NCBI GenBank assembly: GCA_045538735.1
Contig: JAZSRY010000003.1
Span: 1 to 16,778 of the forward strand
From: SIG459 sp045538735
GTDB taxonomy: Bacteria > Bacillota > Clostridia > Oscillospirales > Oscillospiraceae
Reading direction: 5' to 3'
Length of the DNA stretch: 16,778 bases
The translations under genes were made by a program, and so were the position numbers. Below the pieces are notes generated by a model. That model was not told where the DNA came from. It saw nothing but the letters and a program-made list of their open reading frames with translations, and made no database searches. This document shows positions 1 to 6,547 of the stretch, piece by piece; the stretch's first letter is position 1; each line of letters starts with the position of its first letter.

Positions 1-105
1 CTTCGGAGAGTAAGGGTCGACGTAGACTATGTCGTTGATAGGTCGGAGGTGTAAGCATGGCAACATGTTCAGCTGACCGATACTAATAACCCGAGGGCTT
101 GACCT
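1..105 (+). rRNA. 23S ribosomal RNA, 3' end (partial)
   Basis: The first ~105 bases match the universally conserved 3' end of bacterial large-subunit rRNA. They include the stretch around GGTCGGAGGTGTAAGCATGG and the terminal CCGATACTAAT...CCGAGGGCTTGACC, which pairs with the 5' end of 23S rRNA to form helix 1. Most of the gene lies left of the window. The exact 3' end is placed by similarity at about 104-105. The ~75 nt between it and the next rRNA contain no tRNA that I can fold. The gene belongs to an rrn operon read on the + strand. Confidence 0.95.
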
Positions 106-180
106 ACAATGAAATATGCAGGCATGCCTTACTTCGATTAACATTCCATTTGTTCAGTTTTGAGGGTGCAAAACCCATTA

Positions 181-296
<116 letters not shown>

Positions 297-300
297 ACAA

Positions 301-328
301 AGCTCTCGAGTTTACTCGGGAGCTTTTT
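301..328 (+). terminator. Rho-independent terminator after 5S copy 1
   Basis: A 10-bp stem (AGCTCTCGAG with CTCGGGAGCT, one G-U pair) closes a TTTA loop and runs straight into a TTTTT tract. It starts 4 nt after the end of the first 5S gene and would end the rrn transcript there. Confidence 0.88.
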
Positions 329-448
329 CACGGCCTTTATTTTTCGCTTCGGAAGCGCTTGATGCTGGGGAGCGAGGATGAAGTTTATATATGACGCGCC
401 AAAACGAAGGCGGATTGTCGCCGGATACGGAGGAAAGCGTCAACCAGA

Positions 449-564
<116 letters not shown>

Positions 565-572
565 ACAATAAG

Positions 573-603
573 AAAAGGACAGGCTATTGCCTGTCCTTTT
601 TGT
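573..603 (+). terminator. Rho-independent terminator after 5S copy 2
   Basis: A perfect 11-bp stem, AAAAGGACAGG with CCTGTCCTTTT, closes a 6-nt CTATTG loop and is followed by TTTTTGTTTTT. It sits 8 nt after the second 5S gene. The A-tract on the 5' side gives a partial T-tract on the - strand as well. Confidence 0.9.
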
Positions 604-621
604 TTTTATGGTTTTATTCAG

Positions 622-652
622 AAAAAGGGCGGTCACATCGGTCCGCCCCTAC
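622..652 (-). terminator. GC palindrome acting as terminator for the downstream carboxypeptidase gene
   Basis: Read on the - strand, GGGCGG pairs with CCGCCC around a 10-nt loop and is followed by a TTTTT run (the AAAAA at 622-626 on the + strand). It lies just past the stop codon at 657, so it fits a rho-independent terminator for that gene. The surrounding GTAGGGGCGG text resembles the palindrome at 1636-1661, so this looks like a dispersed repeat used as a terminator. Confidence 0.65.
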
Positions 653-656
653 TGTT

Positions 657-1445
657 TTATGCTCTTTCATGGAAGATTTCCCATTTTTCGGCTCTGCTTT
701 TCGGGTGGCGGCTTTGGATTGCAAGCTCTTCTGCTGCCCTTGCATCAAGCCACTCTTCCAGGCAAAGACCGCTTTCATATATGTCCTTCGCAGCTTCCTT
801 GCCCACATAGCGGTAGTGCCAGGGCTCATATATAATTCCCGTTATCTCGCTTTTGTCAATGGGGTAGCGAAGGATAAAGCCGTAACGCCAGGAGTTTTCC
901 ATAAGCCATTTCTGGGTTGGCGTATCGGCCTGAGTTTCGTCCAGATATCCGTGGTTTGCGTCTACTATATCAACGGCAAGCCCCAGCTGATGCTCGCTTG
1001 TGCCGGGATAGGCAACGCTGCGGATAGCCTCCGCGGGGGCGAGGGAAGGATCTGTTCCCGCCTCAATCAGCCTGCGCACCTTGTTTTCATAAAGCTCCAG
1101 CTGTTTATAATAGCCACGAAAAGCGGAAACTATGTAGGGGTCTCCGCCCTCTTCGCGGCAGGCTTGCATAAGGTCAACGAAGTCGTCCATGGCTCGTCTG
1201 TCAAGGCTGAATTCCTCTGTGTAGGGGGTGAGAATCGGGTAATAGTACATGTCAAGCTCGTTCCACTGATTCACAAGGATCAGCAAATCCGCTTCTCTGA
1301 GGGGGTTGCTGCTGCCTGCGGAGCTATATATGGGAAGAGAAGGACTCTCCTTTGTTTGATTGCTTGCGCCGCAGAGCCCCGGAAGCAGGGAAAGAAGAAT
1401 AATTAGGGGCAGCGCGCGGTGGATAAGGGAAAGTTTTTTGTGCAT
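657..1445 (-). CDS. M15B-family D,D-/L,D-carboxypeptidase (VanY/LdcB-like), exported; paralog A
   Basis: A 262-residue zinc peptidase predicted to trim D-Ala from peptidoglycan stem peptides on the outer face of the membrane. The M15B signature is complete: SEHQLGLAVD at 150-159 gives zinc ligands His152 and Asp159, and EPWHYRYVG supplies the catalytic Glu207 and zinc ligand His210. Residues 11-25 form a hydrophobic export signal. It ends LLPGLCG, a poor lipobox compared with LAGC in the paralog, so lipidation is uncertain. About 27 charged residues after EEWLD are absent from the paralog. I chose the ATG at 1445 because AGGAG lies 8 nt upstream and the protein then begins MHKK plus the signal. 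A GTG 17 codons earlier would start at the -35 box. It is transcribed from its own promoter beneath a palindrome. Whether it cuts D,D or L,D bonds cannot be read from the sequence. Confidence 0.88.
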   Translation of the reverse strand: MHKKLSLIHRALPLIILLSLLPGLCGASNQTKESPSLPIYSSAGSSNPLREADLLILVNQWNELDMYYYPILTPYTEEFSLDRRAMDDFVDLMQACREEGGDPYIVSAFRGYYKQLELYENKVRRLIEAGTDPSLAPAEAIRSVAYPGTSEHQLGLAVDIVDANHGYLDETQADTPTQKWLMENSWRYGFILRYPIDKSEITGIIYEPWHYRYVGKEAAKDIYESGLCLEEWLDARAAEELAIQSRHPKSRAEKWEIFHERA

Positions 1446-1469
1446 ATCAACATCTCCTGATGTTGATAT
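1444..1469. promoter_or_regulatory. Palindrome over the transcription/translation start of paralog A (candidate operator or hairpin)
   Basis: A perfect 11-bp inverted repeat, ATATCAACATC with GATGTTGATAT, is separated by 4 nt (TCCT on +, AGGA on -). It overlaps the last two bases of the -10 box, the presumed transcription start, the Shine-Dalgarno bases and the first two bases of the start codon. If transcription begins about 7 nt after the -10, most of the 5' arm is not in the mRNA. A DNA operator is therefore more likely than an RNA hairpin, but an upstream start would make it a hairpin with AGGA in the loop. Confidence 0.6.
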
Positions 1470-1496
1470 TATACTGCTAAATTCTCCCAAAGTCAC
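1468..1496 (-). promoter_or_regulatory. Sigma-A type promoter of carboxypeptidase paralog A
   Basis: On the - strand a perfect TATAAT (1468-1473) lies 17 nt after GTGACT (1491-1496), which keeps the TGAC core of TTGACA. The predicted start falls inside the adjoining palindrome. The corresponding region of paralog B aligns with it (GTGAAT, 17 nt, TAAAAT), which supports a functional promoter duplicated with the gene. Confidence 0.65.
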
Positions 1497-1499
1497 CTG

Positions 1500-1747
1500 T
1501 TTTTCTTTGTTTTATGTGATGGCGTGAGAGTTCACCCGTCATTTCAGCGGGATGTGGGCACCCCGTCCTACGAATGGGGAAGGCTTTGCGCGGCGGGAGC
1601 AAGCCCCCTCTGCGCCTACGGGTGGTGCGGACTTTGTAGGGGACGGCGTCCTCGACGTCCCGCGGGCGAGAGCATGAATCGACCTTACGAGAGAAATCAT
1701 TGGCACTGCCTTGTAGGGAAGGGCCTTTACCGCAGCGATTTATCCAA
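1500..1747. other. Intergenic stretch between the two carboxypeptidase genes
   Basis: The 302-nt space between the paralogs (1446-1747) carries the paralog A promoter at its left end. The remainder is non-coding, GC-rich DNA with palindromes. GTAGGGGACG at 1637-1645 begins a hairpin whose GGGACG/CGTCCC arms (1640-1645 and 1656-1661) flank a 10-nt loop. Further GC-rich text follows, including CCCCGTCC and CAAGCCCCCTC. Open frames cross it on both strands but have no ribosome binding site and no recognisable protein. Confidence 0.5.
1636..1661. repeat. GTAGGGG-type GC palindrome (dispersed repeat candidate)
   Basis: TGTAGGGGACG, a 10-nt loop, then CGTCCC: arms GGGACG and CGTCCC. The design matches the palindrome at 627-652 read on the opposite strand (GTAGGGGCGG, 10-nt loop, CCGCCC), with the same GTAGGGG lead and loop length but a different loop sequence. 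I take these as two members of a family of small intergenic palindromes. Only a genome-wide search would prove it. Confidence 0.5.
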
Positions 1748-2485
1748 TCATTTATCCAGCCATTCCTCGAAACAAAGGCCGCTCTCGAATATGTCCTCGG
1801 CTGCATCTGTGCCTACATAGCGATAGTGCCATGGCTCATAGATAATTCCCGTTATCTCACTCTTCCCCTCGGGATAGCGGAGGATGAAGCCGTAGCGCCA
1901 GGAGTTTTCCATAAGCCACTTCTGGGTGGGGGTATCAGCCTGAGCTTCGTCAAGAACCGTGTAGTCCGAGTCGATTATATCAAAGGCCAGCCCCAGCTGG
2001 TGCTCGCTGGTGCCGGGACGGGCAACGCTGCGGGCGGCTTCAATGCGGGCAAGGGATTCGTCAAGCCCGCCTGCCATTACACGTCCCACTTTATCTTCGT
2101 ATAATGCGCTTTGGGTCTCCCAGCTTCGGTAGGCGGAGCAGACATAGGGCTCGTTACCTGCAGCTCTGCAATCCTCAAGAAGGGCTATAAGCGCCTCAAG
2201 GGCTCTTGCATCAAGCTCCGTCCCGTCATTTAGTGAGGCGAGAGGGGGAACATAGTCTTCATCAAGGCTGTTCCACGGGTTGACCAGTGTCAGAATGTCC
2301 GCTGCTTGAGCGGGTTCCTCCGCACCGCTGCCTGACGGGCGGAAATTGTGGAAAATTTCTTCGGGCAAGAGATTATCTGCAGAGCAGCCAGCGAGGAAAA
2401 TTGCAAGAAGGAATAGCAGCAAGAGCCCCGGCAGGGAGCAGCCGCGTATAAAAGCCCATTTTTGATGCTCATCTTTTCTGTACAT
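1748..2485 (-). CDS. M15B-family D,D-/L,D-carboxypeptidase lipoprotein (VanY/LdcB-like); paralog B
   Basis: A 245-residue lipoprotein with the same catalytic layout as paralog A: SEHQLGLAFD at 160-169 (zinc ligands His162 and Asp169) and EPWHYRYVG (catalytic Glu217, zinc ligand His220). From about residue 180 the two proteins are almost identical (AQADTPTQKWLMENSWRYGF; SEITGIIYEPWH), while the N-terminal halves have diverged. Residues 17-33 are a hydrophobic signal ending in LAGC, a textbook lipobox with Cys34 as the lipidation site, so the enzyme should be anchored on the outer face of the membrane. AGGAGGTG sits 7 nt before the ATG at 2485, which decides the start. The protein ends right after EEWLDK, lacking the C-terminal extension of paralog A. 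Role inferred: peptidoglycan stem-peptide trimming. Confidence 0.9.
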   Translation of the reverse strand: MYRKDEHQKWAFIRGCSLPGLLLLFLLAIFLAGCSADNLLPEEIFHNFRPSGSGAEEPAQAADILTLVNPWNSLDEDYVPPLASLNDGTELDARALEALIALLEDCRAAGNEPYVCSAYRSWETQSALYEDKVGRVMAGGLDESLARIEAARSVARPGTSEHQLGLAFDIIDSDYTVLDEAQADTPTQKWLMENSWRYGFILRYPEGKSEITGIIYEPWHYRYVGTDAAEDIFESGLCFEEWLDK

Positions 2486-2507
2486 TTTAACACCTCCTGA
2501 TATCGAC

Positions 2508-2536
2508 ATTTTAGGAGGCAAATGTTCCCAATTCAC
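2508..2536 (-). promoter_or_regulatory. Probable promoter of carboxypeptidase paralog B
   Basis: On the - strand GTGAAT (2531-2536), 17 nt, TAAAAT (2508-2513). It aligns base for base with the paralog A promoter through GGGA.....TTT, the -10, ATATCAGGAG and the ribosome binding site. The palindrome present at paralog A is decayed here; only GATATCAGGAGGTGTT survives. Confidence 0.5.
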
Positions 2537-2637
2537 ATAAAATTTCCATCATTTTGCCATCAAATGTGTGGATAGGCTTTGGCGGGGCGTAAAATCTTAC
2601 TCTTGTCCCTGTAAATAAGAACTTTTTACACATTTTA

Positions 2638-2666
2638 TTGCTTTATTTTAATTGTATATGTATACT
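2638..2666 (+). promoter_or_regulatory. Candidate promoter of the CxxC-repeat membrane protein
   Basis: TTGCTT (2638-2643), a 17-nt AT-rich spacer and TATACT (2661-2666), ending 36 nt before the start codon, with GGAGGT at 2691-2696 as the ribosome binding site. The match is moderate and other AT-rich hexamers nearby could serve. Confidence 0.45.
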
Positions 2667-2702
2667 TAGCTTGTAGTTATTTTCCATTACGGAGGTAAGA
2701 CG

Positions 2703-4229
2703 ATGAAAAAAGGGCGCATAATTCTTTGGGTAATTATTGGTATTTGCATTTTGGGACTGCTTGCCGGCCTGGTATTTACATTAATCCAGGACGAAAACAA
2801 TAAGGCCTTTACAAAGGCTATGGAAGGCTTTGATCCCGCCAAAGCCACCGGTTCTCTGATAGCTGTATATAACACGGACGAAGAAGCATATATCAGCAGC
2901 TATGTATCAAAGGATCTGCTGGCTAAAAAGCCCGAAGATGTGGGATACATACTCAACGTGCACTACAGCAATACGGGCGCAAGCTACTCCGGCGGACACT
3001 ATGTTACCGGTAAAATAGTCCACGCACAGCTTGTTGACTGCGACACCGGTGAGATTTTGGGAGAAAATGAATTCCATCCGCATTTCCCACAGACAATCAG
3101 TTCGGACACCAAGTCCGTTTCCGTTGATTCAAGTGCAGTTATCAAGTGGGTAAACAGACATTATCCGGAGTTTCCTGATGACATGGAAAATCATGTATGG
3201 CAGGAGGCCACATGCACTGAGCCCAAAATCTGCACAGATTGCGGAAGAGTCGGCGGCGAGCCCCTTGGACACAGCTGGGGAGAGGCCACCTGCGAAGAAG
3301 ATCAGGTTTGCAGCCGTTGCGGCGAAGTTGGAAGTGCTGCTACGGGGCATAAGCTGAGTTGGGTTATTGATTCTGATGACGCATCTCATATGAACGGAAC
3401 TTGCAGCATATGCGGCGATACTTTCGTTGAGGATACGGACTGGGAAACTATGTCTGCCTCTTTCATCACCGGAAAATGGAGAGTGGACAGTTACGATCCG
3501 GAAGCTAAGGGCGAAATCGAAGAAATCTACCTTACTGTGAATGCTGACGGCACGGCATATGTTGACCGCGGCAGTAAGCAGACTGCATTCGAGTGGTCCT
3601 TTGCCGGGGAAGACTTTGATCCCCGATATTCGGACGAATATACTGTGGAATACTACTTCAGGCCCGAAGGCGCAAAGAAAAGCACCACAGCCAGATTTGA
3701 CAATGACGGCTACTCCGGCATCAGCTTTTTTGAGCTGAAAGTCGACGGAGAAACTTTCAGATTTGAAAAAACACTTGATACGGAGAGCCTGCAGCACGAT
3801 GTTCAGGAGTGGGCTCTTGTAAAAGAAGATGTCAAATATATGAGCGGAGTTTGCGTGGAATGCGGGGAAACGGTTGTTACAGACACCGACTGGTTCCAGT
3901 TTATCTACAATCTCCCCACCGCCACATGGAAGCTCCGGGATATTTTGAAAGACGATCGCTTCACTTCAGAAACCGGTTCCACTCCCACAGTCAAATTTAC
4001 CATCAATGCCGACCACACCGCAATAATGGAAACTCCCGAGGGCGACTACAGCTTTGAATGGTACTGCAGAAACGTGTCGTTGTCTGAAAACTACCCCTAT
4101 ATGTTCACAATATATTATGATGTATTTGATGAAAACGGAAATAAATACCGAATGGGATATAATGATGACAATTCTCTTGCTTTCTATGCTGATGAAGAGT
4201 CTTTGTTCTTCAGATTCTATTTCAAATAA
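2703..4229 (+). CDS. Membrane-anchored protein with CxxC knuckles and a duplicated C-terminal domain, function unknown
   Basis: A 508-residue protein I do not recognise. Residues 5-28 form one transmembrane segment after MKKGR, so the bulk is probably extracellular. Residues ~30-160 show no motif I know. Two cysteine units follow: CTEPKICTDCG (171-181) and CEEDQVCSRCG (197-207), each followed by a GH(S/K)xxW-like stretch. Two ~140-residue units come next, each opening with xMxGxCxxCGxxxxxDTDW (Cys234/237 and Cys384/387). Both contain a (T/A)xWx(V/L)(D/R) strand, an (N/I)NADxTAxxxxx segment and a FEW core, suggesting a duplicated beta-rich domain. The paired cysteines could bind zinc or form disulfides. 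GGAGGT lies 6 nt before the ATG, with a promoter candidate upstream. It looks lower in GC than the genes around it. It is a single-gene unit converging on folA. Confidence 0.8.
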   Translation: MKKGRIILWVIIGICILGLLAGLVFTLIQDENNKAFTKAMEGFDPAKATGSLIAVYNTDEEAYISSYVSKDLLAKKPEDVGYILNVHYSNTGASYSGGHYVTGKIVHAQLVDCDTGEILGENEFHPHFPQTISSDTKSVSVDSSAVIKWVNRHYPEFPDDMENHVWQEATCTEPKICTDCGRVGGEPLGHSWGEATCEEDQVCSRCGEVGSAATGHKLSWVIDSDDASHMNGTCSICGDTFVEDTDWETMSASFITGKWRVDSYDPEAKGEIEEIYLTVNADGTAYVDRGSKQTAFEWSFAGEDFDPRYSDEYTVEYYFRPEGAKKSTTARFDNDGYSGISFFELKVDGETFRFEKTLDTESLQHDVQEWALVKEDVKYMSGVCVECGETVVTDTDWFQFIYNLPTATWKLRDILKDDRFTSETGSTPTVKFTINADHTAIMETPEGDYSFEWYCRNVSLSENYPYMFTIYYDVFDENGNKYRMGYNDDNSLAFYADEESLFFRFYFK

Positions 4230-4241
4230 TTTTAATTAACA

Positions 4242-4276
4242 AAAAGCTGGCAGCTTTATGAAGCTGCCAGCTTTTC
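4242..4276. terminator. Bidirectional terminator between the CxxC-repeat gene and folA
   Basis: A perfect 15-bp stem, AAAAGCTGGCAGCTT with AAGCTGCCAGCTTTT, closes a TATG loop. T-tracts are present on both strands because the stem ends in A/T runs. It sits 12 nt after the stop at 4229 and 25 nt past the stop of folA at 4301, and serves both convergent transcripts. Confidence 0.88.
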
Positions 4277-4300
4277 TTATATACATATTAAATACATAGC

Positions 4301-4783
4301 TTAAACCCGCTCGTAGACCATAAAGCGGTATTTAATGCCCTCGAATTCCTTTTCCTCGCCGGGGTCAGAAATGCGCCAGGCCTCATCGGCATCGAGATTA
4401 TGGAAAAAGGCGTCGGAGTCGGGCTGAGCCTCAACTTTAGTTACATACACCTTATCCACATAGGGCATAAGCTGCTTATACACGCTCTCGCCGCCGATGC
4501 AAAGGCAGCGGTGGGTTTTTTCGGCCTCGCGGAGAGCATCCTCGACGCTGTGGACAACTATCGCGCCTTCAATCTCAATATTCTGAGAGGTAAGAACGAT
4601 GTTGACGCGGTTTTTGAGAGGTTTACCGCCGGGGAAATCCGCAAGGGTGCGGCGGCCGACGATAACGGCGGCATCGGCGGTTACATTGCGGAAATGCTTT
4701 CTGTCCTCGGGGACAACCACGGGCTGAGTGCCGCAGCAGCCAATGCCCCAGTCGGAGTAAACAGCTACAATTGCTTCCATCAT
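4301..4783 (-). CDS. folA: Dihydrofolate reductase
   Basis: A 160-residue enzyme that reduces dihydrofolate to tetrahydrofolate with NADPH, regenerating the cofactor consumed by ThyA next door. Family marks are all present: AVYSDWGIG at 7-15 (Met20-loop region), VPEDRKHF at 24-31 with the active-site acid Asp27, VGRRTLADF for the NADPH-binding turn, LKNRVNIVLT with the folate-carboxylate Arg59, and CIGGESVYKQLMPYVDKVYVT. The usual Trp before the LPxD motif is replaced by Val, a modest departure. The start ATG at 4783 overlaps the thyA stop as ATGA, so translation is probably coupled. A second in-frame ATG follows immediately and could also serve. It is the last gene of the - strand cluster and ends 25 nt before the shared terminator. 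Confidence 0.95.
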   Translation of the reverse strand: MMEAIVAVYSDWGIGCCGTQPVVVPEDRKHFRNVTADAAVIVGRRTLADFPGGKPLKNRVNIVLTSQNIEIEGAIVVHSVEDALREAEKTHRCLCIGGESVYKQLMPYVDKVYVTKVEAQPDSDAFFHNLDADEAWRISDPGEEKEFEGIKYRFMVYERV

Positions 4784-5610
4784 ACTGCCACCGGAATGGT
4801 TGCGGTGAAGGGATGGTACTCATAGCCCTCCAACTTGAAGGAGTCACGGGTGAACTGGTAAAAGTCCTTGATCTCGGGGTCGAGAGTCATCTTGGGCGCG
4901 GAGAGGGGAGCGTTTTTGATCATTTCCTCAATAATGGGGACATGGCGGTCATAGATATGGGCGTCGGCGATGACGTGGACAAGCTCGCCTGCCTCAAGAC
5001 CTGCAACCTGAGCCATCATCATGGTCAGCATGGCATATTGAACAACGTTCCAGTTGTTGGCGGCCAGCATATCCTGGCTTCTCTGGTTGAGAATGGCGTT
5101 GAGGGTATTGCCGCTGACATTGAAGGTCATGGAATAGGCACAGGGATAGAGCGCCATTTCGCTGAGATCGGCAAAGTTATAGATATTGGTCATAATGCGG
5201 CGGCTGGCGGGGTTATTTTTCAGGTCATAGATAACTCTGTCAACCTGATCCATATCGCCCTCTTTATAGTGGTGCTTAACGCCCAGCTGATAGCCGTAGG
5301 CCTTGCCGATGCTGCCGTTTTCATCTGCCCATTCGTCCCAGATATGGCCGCGGAGATCCTTGATATTGTTGCTCTTTTTCTGCCAGATCCAAAGAAGCTC
5401 GTCCAGACTGGTTTTCCAGTAGGTGCGGCGGATGGTGAGGATGGGGAATTCTTCCTTGAGGTTATAGCGGTTGACAATGCCGAATTTCTTGACGGTGTGG
5501 GCAGGGGTGCCGTCCTCCCAACGGGGGCGGACATCCAGATCGGTGTCCCAAACGCCGTTTTCAAGAATATCTTTGCAGTTTTGGATGAATATTTCGTCTG
5601 CGCGGCTCAT
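4780..5610 (-). CDS. thyA: Thymidylate synthase (ThyA type)
   Basis: A 276-residue folate-dependent synthase converting dUMP to dTMP with methylene-tetrahydrofolate. Visible marks: DVRPRWEDGTPAHT near the N-terminus, WKTSLDELLWIW, HIWDEWADENGSIGKAYGYQLG, the catalytic Cys157 in ALYPCAYS, QRSQD (Arg177, Ser178, Asp180) for dUMP binding, and HIYDRH. The overall pattern is closer to the ThyA of Bacillus phage phi3T than to the E. coli type. Two usually strict segments differ: PCH is PCA, and the LGxPFN turn after QRSxD reads AANNWN, keeping only the final Asn. GGAGG lies 7 nt before the ATG at 5610. The gene follows rluD by 16 nt and overlaps folA by 4 nt, giving a two-gene dTMP/folate module. 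Confidence 0.95.
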   Translation of the reverse strand: MSRADEIFIQNCKDILENGVWDTDLDVRPRWEDGTPAHTVKKFGIVNRYNLKEEFPILTIRRTYWKTSLDELLWIWQKKSNNIKDLRGHIWDEWADENGSIGKAYGYQLGVKHHYKEGDMDQVDRVIYDLKNNPASRRIMTNIYNFADLSEMALYPCAYSMTFNVSGNTLNAILNQRSQDMLAANNWNVVQYAMLTMMMAQVAGLEAGELVHVIADAHIYDRHVPIIEEMIKNAPLSAPKMTLDPEIKDFYQFTRDSFKLEGYEYHPFTATIPVAV

Positions 5611-5626
5611 AGTTTAGCCTCCATTA

Positions 5627-6547
5627 TCAGTTTTGTGCCTCGCCCAGTTTGGCGAGGATAGCCCGGAAGTAATCGGGCAGCTCCGTTTGGAGATGCACCT
5701 GTGCTTCCGTGCGGGGGTGGATGAACTTCAGCTCTCTTGCGTGGAGGCACTGTCCCTCCAGTCCCTTTTCCGCTCTTTTGCGGCCGTAGACCATATCTCC
5801 CAGGAGAGGGTGACCCAGCTTTTCCATATGAACTCTTATCTGGTGGGTGCGTCCTGTTTCAAGGCGGCAGCGGATATGGGTGAAGCCATTATAGCGGGCG
5901 ATGACCTCATAGTGGGTGACGGCCTCTCTGCCGCCGCGCTCCACGATAGCCATACGCTTGCGATCCACGGGATGTCTGCCGATAGGGGCATTCACCGTGC
6001 CTGAATCCTCCCGGATTCGTCCGTAGACTATGGCCTCATACACCCGGCAAAGGCTGTGGTCGCTGAGCTGGTCGGAGAGGAAGCGGTGGGAAAAATCGTT
6101 TTTCGCCACAATGAGGAGTCCTGAGGTATCCATATCGATGCGGTGGACAATTCCGGGGCGCTTTTCTCCTCCAATGCCGCTGAGACTGTCGCCGCAGTGG
6201 TACAAAAGGGCGTTTACAAGGGTGCCGTCACTGTGACCGGGGGCGGGATGGACAACCATTCCACGGGGCTTGTTGACAACTATAACATCATCGTCCTCGA
6301 AAACCACATCGAGAGGGATGTTCTGAGCAACAAGCTCCACCTCTTCCGCCTGGGGAAGTGTAACACTTATCTCATCGCCCACAGCGCTTTTATAGTTTTT
6401 CCGCACTGTGGCGCCGTTTACAAGCACATCGCCCTGCTCAAGAAGGCGCTGGGCGGCGCTGCGGCTTAAGTTCTCCACATTACGCGCAAGGAGAGCGTCA
6501 ATGCGCTCTCCTGCGGTATCAGCGATGAAACTGAAATTATTTATCAT
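5627..6547 (-). CDS. rluD: RluD-family 23S rRNA pseudouridine synthase
   Basis: A 306-residue enzyme that isomerises uridines to pseudouridine in large-subunit rRNA; the exact target sites cannot be told from the sequence. Residues ~13-75 form an S4 RNA-binding domain (ERIDALLARN...SRSAAQRLLEQGDVLVNG). The catalytic domain follows, with DVIVVNKPRGMVVHPAPGH, then HRIDMDTSGLL with catalytic Asp138, and GRTHQIRVHMEKLGHPLLGD. Length matches the family. The start ATG at 6547 overlaps the lspA stop as ATGA. This lspA-rluD pair is the conserved order of Firmicutes, equivalent to lspA-ylyB in Bacillus. Confidence 0.93.
   Translation of the reverse strand: MINNFSFIADTAGERIDALLARNVENLSRSAAQRLLEQGDVLVNGATVRKNYKSAVGDEISVTLPQAEEVELVAQNIPLDVVFEDDDVIVVNKPRGMVVHPAPGHSDGTLVNALLYHCGDSLSGIGGEKRPGIVHRIDMDTSGLLIVAKNDFSHRFLSDQLSDHSLCRVYEAIVYGRIREDSGTVNAPIGRHPVDRKRMAIVERGGREAVTHYEVIARYNGFTHIRCRLETGRTHQIRVHMEKLGHPLLGDMVYGRKRAEKGLEGQCLHARELKFIHPRTEAQVHLQTELPDYFRAILAKLGEAQN

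Noticed and set aside
330..448. tRNA gene between the two 5S genes
   Set aside because: There is no cloverleaf, no TTCGANNC T-arm and no anticodon stem; only plain spacer is present.
1446..1496. GTG start 17 codons upstream for paralog A (and the equivalent at 2536 for paralog B)
   Set aside because: Those codons cover the -35, -10 and ribosome binding site. The internal ATGs have well-spaced AGGAG sites and give proper signal peptides. The upstream similarity is explained by promoter duplication.
2493..2518. CCTCCT/AGGAGG pairing that could hide the Shine-Dalgarno of carboxypeptidase paralog B
   Set aside because: The anti-SD arm lies at the junction of the promoter spacer and the -10 box, upstream of the predicted transcription start, so it would not be in the mRNA.
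4771..5661. A 296-codon open frame on the + strand opposite thyA
   Set aside because: It is an antisense shadow with no recognisable protein; thyA on the other strand is certain.
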